This document shows, in pieces, positions 15,954-20,849 of a stretch of 20,849 bases of DNA. The first letter of the stretch is position 1, and every line of letters starts with the position of its first letter. Made by a program: the position numbers and the translations under genes. Under the pieces are notes generated by a model, which saw only the letters and a program-made list of their open reading frames with translations, did no database searches and was not told the DNA's origin. This DNA comes from Halanaerobiaceae bacterium (GTDB lineage Bacteria; Bacillota; Halanaerobiia; Halanaerobiales; DTU029), in NCBI GenBank assembly GCA_012521855.1, contig JAAYLO010000051.1:1-20849 (forward strand). The letters are read 5' to 3'.

Positions 15954-16160
15954 TCAACAGGGCGGGCCGGGCTCATCATCAGGAATCAGACTGATTAGCC
16001 CTTCATCATGGAGAATCTGGGTTACTTCTGCCATACTGCTCCTTTTCTCTTCCGGTAAGTGGTCAATAAAATCACTTATTTTTTCAAAAGGAACATTATT
16101 AACATATTTAATTCCGCCATATCTCATGGTCCTTACCCTCTGTCTTTTTTCCTCTGCCAA
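15954..16160 (-). CDS. Small uncharacterised protein, about 68 residues
   Basis: I do not recognise this protein. The N-terminal part is basic (EEKRQRVRTMRYGGIKYVNN) and the middle predicts helices (PFEKISDFIDHLPEEKRSSMAEVTQILHDEG). It ends in an acidic, proline-rich tail finishing with cysteine (PDDEPGPPC). It has no signal peptide or membrane segment. An AAAGGAG site stands 9 bases before the TTG at 16160, the chosen start; the first TTG (16169) touches the site, and an ATG at 16127 is an alternative giving 57 residues. It has its own promoter-like TATAAT upstream and stands alone between the ior operon terminator and folD. Confidence 0.65.
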   Translation of the reverse strand: MAEEKRQRVRTMRYGGIKYVNNVPFEKISDFIDHLPEEKRSSMAEVTQILHDEGLISLIPDDEPGPPC

Positions 16161-16194
16161 TAAAAACAACTCCTTTCCAGAGTTGATACTAAAT

Positions 16195-16218
16195 ATTATA
16201 CCCGGTTTTTACAAAAAT
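16195..16218 (-). promoter_or_regulatory. Candidate promoter for the small unknown gene
   Basis: A perfect TATAAT lies at 16200-16195 just after the ior operon terminator and about 35 bases before the small gene. The -35 region is poor, so this is only a likely -10 element. Confidence 0.35.
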
Positions 16219-16229
16219 TATATACACAT

Positions 16230-16283
16230 AAAAAAACCCAGGCAGATAATCTGATTTTAATTTATCAGGCTTTCTGCTCTGGG
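16230..16283 (-). terminator. Strong intrinsic terminator of the symporter-paaK-iorAB-ACT operon
   Basis: On the minus strand CCCAGAGCAGA (16283-16273) pairs with TCTGCCTGGG (16246-16237) with one bulged A. An inner CTGAT/ATCAG extension follows, then GGG runs straight into seven T. It lies 44 bases after the ACT-domain gene. Confidence 0.85.
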
Positions 16284-16326
16284 GCTGTTATATCAAATCA
16301 TATCAAAAAGTAATCTTTTGTTTGTA

Positions 16327-16755
16327 TTACAGACTGTAGACCTTCTCTGCAGGAAGAACATCAATCCCTTTTTCCTCCAGGACTTTTACGGCTTTTTCAA
16401 TATCATTTACCTTTAAAATCACAACGGCTCCCTTTGTATTTTTTCCGACTGCATACATATACTCAATATCTATCATTTCATCAGCCAGAACCGTCAATGC
16501 ACGGGCAAGGCTTCCCGGTTCATCTTTTACTGAAACTGCAATTACATCCGTTGAACTCACTGTAAAACCATTCTTAAGCAAAACCTCTTCAGCCTTTTCA
16601 GGCAAATCAACAATTAACCGGAATATACCGAAATCTGTTGTGTCAGATATTGATATTGCAATCAGATCAATGCCGTTATCTCCAAGATTCCTGGTTACAT
16701 CAGCTAACCTGCCGGATTTATTCTCCACAAATACGGATATCTGTTTTATAAACAA
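16327..16755 (-). CDS. Tandem ACT-domain protein linked to indolepyruvate oxidoreductase
   Basis: A 142-residue protein made of two ACT domains and nothing else. The first runs about 1-68 (FIKQISVFVENKSGRLADVTRNLGDNGIDL) and the second about 70-138 (VIAVSVKDEPGSLARALTVLADEMIDIEYMY). Each shows the GRL/GSL turn that usually binds an amino acid. Such proteins commonly follow iorAB or paaK in Clostridia and are thought to sense amino acids; no mechanism is established. An ATG at 16773 overlaps the iorB stop. The TTG at 16755 is preferred, because AAAGGGGGA lies about 6 bases upstream and the protein then starts MFIKQISVFVENK like its relatives. It is the last gene before the terminator. Confidence 0.9.
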   Translation of the reverse strand: MFIKQISVFVENKSGRLADVTRNLGDNGIDLIAISISDTTDFGIFRLIVDLPEKAEEVLLKNGFTVSSTDVIAVSVKDEPGSLARALTVLADEMIDIEYMYAVGKNTKGAVVILKVNDIEKAVKVLEEKGIDVLPAEKVYSL

Positions 16756-16769
16756 TCCGCTTCCCCCTT

Positions 16770-17351
16770 TCATGATTTTGCATAATTATATCCTCTTTCA
16801 AAGGCCTTTATATTTATTTCTACAAACCTCTCCGGTACCAGCTCTCTGATAGACTTAAGCCTGTCCTCTTTTCCCAGTTCCATGAAACTGGCCGTCAAGC
16901 CTATCAGGACAGTATTAAGAACCTTTATATTACCGCATTCCCTGGCAATTTTTAATGCATCTATACAAACAGTATTATCATAATGTGCTTTTATCCTGCT
17001 GATTATATCTTCTGGATAGCTGTCTTTTCCGGTAGTAACCGAGACAGGCATTATCTCCTGATCATTAATAATCATCCTGCCCCCCGGTTTAAGGTACTCA
17101 ATCCAGCGTAAAGCTTCCAGTTTTTCAAAAGCCAGAATTATATCTGCTTCCTGTTTTTCTATGATAGGAGAATATACTTTCTCACCCATTTTTACACTGC
17201 TAATCACACTTCCACCCCGTTGAGCCATCCCGTGTACCTCAGATAATTTAACATCATAAGAATTCATCAACGCGGTATTCCCGATGATCCTGCTGGCCAG
17301 TATAATGCCCTGGCCCCCTACCCCTGCTAACAGAATATTGGCTTTATTCAT
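16770..17351 (-). CDS. iorB: Indolepyruvate:ferredoxin oxidoreductase, beta subunit
   Basis: A 193-residue gamma-type subunit of the 2-oxoacid:ferredoxin oxidoreductase family. The N-terminus has the typical ILLAGVGGQGIILASRIIG, followed by EVHGMAQRGGSVISSVKMG. With IorA it oxidatively decarboxylates aryl pyruvates (from Trp, Phe, Tyr) to aryl-acetyl-CoA, reducing ferredoxin. Start: AGGTG is 6 bases before the ATG at 17351; a GTG at 17360 is less likely. It overlaps the iorA stop by 8 bases and the ACT gene is next, so the three are coupled. Confidence 0.95.
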   Translation of the reverse strand: MNKANILLAGVGGQGIILASRIIGNTALMNSYDVKLSEVHGMAQRGGSVISSVKMGEKVYSPIIEKQEADIILAFEKLEALRWIEYLKPGGRMIINDQEIMPVSVTTGKDSYPEDIISRIKAHYDNTVCIDALKIARECGNIKVLNTVLIGLTASFMELGKEDRLKSIRELVPERFVEINIKAFERGYNYAKS

Positions 17352-19089
17352 TTTCAACACCTGCCTTAACTATAGCATTCCGGGGACACTTTTCTACACA
17401 GAGAAGGCATCCATTACATAAGGATTCATCAATTTCAATATGATCACCTTTATCAAGAATGGCCGGACAGGCAATAGCAGTACAGAGCTTGCAATTTATA
17501 CACAAATCAGAATCAATGGTAACAGTTCCGCCGTAGCTGGCTTTTTTCAACAGGGCACAGGGCCTCCGGGCAATGATGACAGAAGGCTCATCTGCTTCAA
17601 TTTCTTCTTTTACTGTCCTTTCAAATTCTTTCAGTTTAAAGGGATCAACGACCTTTACTCTCCTGATTCCCACAGCCTCGCACAACTTAACTAGATCAAC
17701 CTGTACTGTCGGTTCACCTTTGATTGTAAAACCTGTTGTCGGGTTATCCTGATGTCCTGTCATGCCTGTAATGGAATTATCCAGGATTATTACCATTGAA
17801 TTCCCTTTATTATAGACAACATCTATAAGTCCGGTAATCCCGGAATGGATAAAGGTAGAATCACCGATAACTGCTACTGTCTTTTTCCTGAACTCTGCAC
17901 CCCTGGCTTTTTCCATGCCATGAGCCATACCGATACTGGCTCCCATACAGATACAGGTATCCACAGCCTCTAAAGGCGGGAGTGCACCCAGTGTATAACA
18001 GCCAATATCACCTGTAACTGTGAGTTTTAATTTGCTTAAAACATGAAAAGTAGCCCGGTGGGGGCAGCCAGGACACATGACCGGCGGTCTCATGGGAGTT
18101 TTCTCCTCAAAGGGCAGATCTATTGATTGCTTTTCTCCGAGCAGCTTTTCCCGGATAATTGAGACATTGAGCTCACCGGTAACAGGCAGTCTTTCTTTAC
18201 CAATAACTTCAATACCCATAGCCTTTATCTGTTCCTCAAAAAAAGGCTCCAGTTCTTCTACAACAAAGAGTTTGTCAACACCGGCAGCAAAATCGGCAAT
18301 CATTTTCTCCGGCAGCGGGTAAATCATCCCCAGTTTCAAAAATGAAGCTTCCGGGAAAGCCTCCCTGGCATATTGATATGCAATTCCGCTGCTGATTACA
18401 CCGATACTCCTGTTCTCCCATTCAATCCTGTTCAGTTCTGTATTCTCTCCGAATTCCTTTAAGTCCCTCATCCTCTTTTCTACAATCAGATGGCGTTTCC
18501 TGGCCATGGCGGGCATCATTACATATTTCACAAAATCCTTTTTATATCCCTTTAACTTATAATCTTCCCTTTCAGCCAGTTCTACACTGCTCAATGAGTG
18601 TGAAACCCTTGTAGATAAACGGATCAGAACAGGGGTATCAAAGTTTTCGCTTATTTCAAAGGCCATTTTTATGAAATCCTTACATTCCTGGCTGTCTGCC
18701 GGCTCAAGCATCGGTACTTTAGCAGCCCTGGCATAATGCCTGCTGTCCTGCTCATTTTGAGAGCTGTGCATCCCCGGGTCATCTGCTACTACAATCACCA
18801 GACCGCCATTTATACCTGTATAAGATACGGTGAAAAGAGGGTCTGCTGCAACATTTAAGCCCACATGTTTCATTGCTGTAATTGCACGGGCTCCCGCAAT
18901 AGATGCCCCTATTACTACCTCCATTGAAACCTTTTCATTGGGAGACCACTCTGAATATATCTCATCACACCCGGCTAAATGTTCAGTTATCTCCGTACTG
19001 GGTGTGCCTGGATAGGAAGAGGCTACAGTAACACCTGCTTCATAGGCACCCCAGGCTATGGCTTCATTCCCTAACATAAGTCTTTTCAT
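17344..19089 (-). CDS. iorA: Indolepyruvate:ferredoxin oxidoreductase, alpha subunit
   Basis: A 581-residue thiamine-diphosphate enzyme subunit. The N-terminal pyruvate-ferredoxin-type domain begins LGNEAIAWGAYEAG and SSYPGTPSTEI. The cofactor domain has CPGCPHRATFHVL and GDSTFIHSGITGL followed by LDNSITGMTGHQDNP. The C-terminus carries two ferredoxin-type clusters: C530, C533, C536 with C541, and C558, C561, C564 with C568. The first has four residues before its last cysteine instead of the usual three. Length is normal. AGGAGG lies 9 bases before the ATG. It works with IorB in amino-acid fermentation, and paaK is 44 bases upstream in the same operon. Confidence 0.97.
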   Translation of the reverse strand: MKRLMLGNEAIAWGAYEAGVTVASSYPGTPSTEITEHLAGCDEIYSEWSPNEKVSMEVVIGASIAGARAITAMKHVGLNVAADPLFTVSYTGINGGLVIVVADDPGMHSSQNEQDSRHYARAAKVPMLEPADSQECKDFIKMAFEISENFDTPVLIRLSTRVSHSLSSVELAEREDYKLKGYKKDFVKYVMMPAMARKRHLIVEKRMRDLKEFGENTELNRIEWENRSIGVISSGIAYQYAREAFPEASFLKLGMIYPLPEKMIADFAAGVDKLFVVEELEPFFEEQIKAMGIEVIGKERLPVTGELNVSIIREKLLGEKQSIDLPFEEKTPMRPPVMCPGCPHRATFHVLSKLKLTVTGDIGCYTLGALPPLEAVDTCICMGASIGMAHGMEKARGAEFRKKTVAVIGDSTFIHSGITGLIDVVYNKGNSMVIILDNSITGMTGHQDNPTTGFTIKGEPTVQVDLVKLCEAVGIRRVKVVDPFKLKEFERTVKEEIEADEPSVIIARRPCALLKKASYGGTVTIDSDLCINCKLCTAIACPAILDKGDHIEIDESLCNGCLLCVEKCPRNAIVKAGVENE

Positions 19090-19133
19090 CAGCCCATACC
19101 TCCTGAGTTCTTTACTACTTCTATTTTAATGGT

Positions 19134-20435
19134 TTATTCCTGCTTTCTCAAGTCAATGACCCTTTTGGCCTTACCAGTAAATCTTTCCAGTGTTTTCGGC
19201 TCTACCAGTCTTACCTTTGCGTCAATCTGTAGCACAGTCCGCAATTTGTGCCTTATATTTTCCTCCAGGCTCTCCAGTGCCCTGAAATTATCTACCAGTT
19301 CCCTGTTGGCCAGCTCTACCATTACTTCCAGGCTATCCATATACCCTTCTCTTCTTACCACAATCTGATAATGAGGCCCGATATGTTCTGTTTCCAGCAG
19401 TACGCTTTCAATCTGTGATGGAAATACATTTACTCCCTTGACAATTATCATATCATCCGTTCTGCCCAGGACCTTGCCCATCCGCAGACTGGTTCTCCCG
19501 CACTTACAGGGTTCCGGGTTAAGAACAGTGATGTCTTTTGTACGGTATCTCAACATGGGTGTACCCTCTTTGGTCAGGGTCGTGATAACAAGTTCGCCCT
19601 CTTCTCCATATCCTTTTGTCTCTCCTGTCTCAGGGTCGATAATCTCTGGATAGAAATGGTCTTCACAGAAGTGCATCCCGTCCTGATATATGCATTCACC
19701 GGAAACACCGGGGCCGATTACCTCTGTCAGACCATAATTACTTGTAGCGAGAATTCCCCATCGCTCTTCCAGTTCTTTACCCATTGATTCAGTATGGCCT
19801 TCCCCGCCAAACAGGCCCAGCCTTAATTTAAAATTCTTCTTTGGAATACCCAGCTCCTCAGCTATTTCAGACAGGTACATTACATATGAAGGAGTCCCTA
19901 CAACTATGGTAGCGCCGAAATCCTGCATCAACATCAATTGCCTCTCAGAGTTTCCACTGGAAGACGGTATAACGGTAATCCCCACCTTTTCCAGTCCGTA
20001 ATGAAGTCCAAATCCGCCTGTAAACATCCCATAACCAAAAACAATCTGAGCCAGGTCATCCTCTCTTCCTCCAGCAGCCACAATTATCCTCGCAACACAT
20101 TCAGACCAGATATCCAGATCCTTTCTGGTATAGCCTGCCACAATGGGTTTGCCCGTTGTGCCTGATGAGGCATGCAGCCGGACTATTTTCTTTAAGGGAC
20201 AGGCAAACATTTTATAGGGATAGTTATCCCGGAGATCATCTTTTGTAGTAAAAGGAATCTTTTCAATATCCTTCAAAGTCTTTATATGTTCAGGTCTTAA
20301 ACCGATTTTATCAAACCTTTCCCGATAAAAAGGAACATTATTGTATGCCCTTTCTACCGCATTCTTCAAATGCTTAAGCTGAATTTCTTCAAGCTCTTTT
20401 CTGTTAATACATTCAATTTCTTCATTCCAGATCAC
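19134..20435 (-). CDS. paaK: Phenylacetate-CoA ligase (AMP-forming)
   Basis: A 433-residue adenylate-forming enzyme of PaaK length. The N-terminal part has the typical NNVPFYRERFDKIG, and the ATP-loop HASSGTTGKP lies at 88-97. Further marks are NYGLTEVIGPG, LRYRTKDIT and the C-terminal GRTDDMIIVKGVNVFPSQIE, where the domain rotates for thioester formation. It activates phenylacetate or another aryl-acetate with ATP and CoA. Start is GTG at 20435 with GGAGG 7 bases upstream; the nearby ATGs are out of frame and stop at once. Placed before iorAB, it may handle the acids made from aromatic amino acids; the direction in the cell is not known. Confidence 0.95.
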   Translation of the reverse strand: MIWNEEIECINRKELEEIQLKHLKNAVERAYNNVPFYRERFDKIGLRPEHIKTLKDIEKIPFTTKDDLRDNYPYKMFACPLKKIVRLHASSGTTGKPIVAGYTRKDLDIWSECVARIIVAAGGREDDLAQIVFGYGMFTGGFGLHYGLEKVGITVIPSSSGNSERQLMLMQDFGATIVVGTPSYVMYLSEIAEELGIPKKNFKLRLGLFGGEGHTESMGKELEERWGILATSNYGLTEVIGPGVSGECIYQDGMHFCEDHFYPEIIDPETGETKGYGEEGELVITTLTKEGTPMLRYRTKDITVLNPEPCKCGRTSLRMGKVLGRTDDMIIVKGVNVFPSQIESVLLETEHIGPHYQIVVRREGYMDSLEVMVELANRELVDNFRALESLEENIRHKLRTVLQIDAKVRLVEPKTLERFTGKAKRVIDLRKQE

Positions 20436-20467
20436 ATCATTACCTCCTTAATAATAACCAGTATTAT

Positions 20468-20849
20468 TTAGTATTCCTCGACAGAGGGAAATACCTTTGC
20501 CAGATGAGTTTCCGGCAATTTTGCTGTCACAAAACTGACCAGCGGTACTACCAGCAGGGAAGAAAGCATGGCTGCACTTCCTATGGCAGGAGCCATCCCG
20601 GCATTCATACCATAATACAGTGCCCCGCCTAATGAACACACTAAACCGGAAATCACACCAGCCCAGGCACCGGCCTTTGTTGTCCCTTTCCAATACAGAC
20701 CGTAAAGAAATGGTGCCAGAAAACAGCCTGCAACTGTACCCCAGGAAAAAGACATCAATGTAACAATCGCATTGGGCTTTACAGCTACCACCACAGAAAA
20801 GGCTATAAATATAGCACAGAGGCTTCTCATTACCAGCATGACCCTTTCC
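20468..20849 (-). CDS. Sodium:solute symporter family protein, 3' part (cut by window edge)
   Basis: About 126 C-terminal residues of a multi-pass transporter are visible; the frame remains open to the edge, so the start lies outside. SFSWGTVAGCFLAPFLYGLYWK followed by TTKAGAWAGVISG is typical of the sodium:solute symporter (SSS, APC-fold) family near its last helices. At least three membrane segments are present, ending in a short hydrophilic tail (PSVEEY). The substrate cannot be told from this part. It ends 32 bases before paaK and likely belongs to the same operon, so import of an organic or amino acid is plausible (inference). Confidence 0.85.
   Translation of the reverse strand, partial: ERVMLVMRSLCAIFIAFSVVVAVKPNAIVTLMSFSWGTVAGCFLAPFLYGLYWKGTTKAGAWAGVISGLVCSLGGALYYGMNAGMAPAIGSAAMLSSLLVVPLVSFVTAKLPETHLAKVFPSVEEY

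Noticed and set aside
20448..20693. 81-codon minus-strand frame overlapping the symporter gene
   Set aside because: Arginine-, glycine- and cysteine-rich shadow in another frame; the symporter frame has clear membrane helices.
1..20849. CRISPR arrays, insertion sequences, tRNA or rRNA genes
   Set aside because: No regularly spaced repeats, transposase fragments or tRNA-like cloverleaf were seen; gene order is that of a conserved chromosomal core.

Overview
The window comes from a low-GC, anaerobic, endospore-forming Firmicute of the clostridial type. It carries spo0A and spoIVB, a ferredoxin-dependent indolepyruvate oxidoreductase, strong AGGAGG-type ribosome binding sites and frequent TTG/GTG starts. 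A Halanaerobiales-like or thermophilic clostridial relative fits, but the species cannot be fixed from sequence reading alone. Every convincing gene is on the minus strand, so the genes are read from high to low coordinates.

Right part (20849 to about 16230): an operon for aromatic/2-oxo-acid metabolism. It holds the 3' end of a sodium:solute symporter, a phenylacetate-CoA ligase (paaK), both subunits of indolepyruvate:ferredoxin oxidoreductase (iorA, iorB) and a two-domain ACT protein. It closes at a strong intrinsic terminator (16230-16283). A small unrecognised gene of about 68 codons (15954-16160) follows with its own putative promoter.

Middle part (15838 to 5626): a tightly packed run typical of Clostridia: folD, xseA, xseB, ispA, then a 654-base stretch without a protein gene, then oapA, dxs, tlyA, nadK, argR and recN. 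The non-coding stretch is the highlight. It lies between ispA and a small membrane protein, is richer in GC than its flanks, has its own sigma-A-type promoter, and is closed by a 16-base-pair helix joining its two ends 578 nt apart. Its position, size and neighbour identify it as OLE RNA (Ornate Large Extremophilic RNA), with the downstream membrane protein being its partner OapA. This RNA-protein complex is known but still poorly understood.

Left part (5509 to 1): sporulation and envelope genes: spoIVB (S55 protease, SigK checkpoint), a hairpin over its stop codon, spo0A with a sigma-A-like and a SigH-like promoter, a SteA-like protein, a short MctB/SteB-like coiled-coil membrane protein, a family 2 glycosyltransferase, a MraY-like sugar-phosphate transferase lacking its first membrane helix, and the start of another gene at the edge.

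Several starts were moved from the longest open frame to a downstream TTG or ATG, because a strong Shine-Dalgarno sequence lies at the right distance only for the inner start. For nadK the best Shine-Dalgarno points to an ATT codon.
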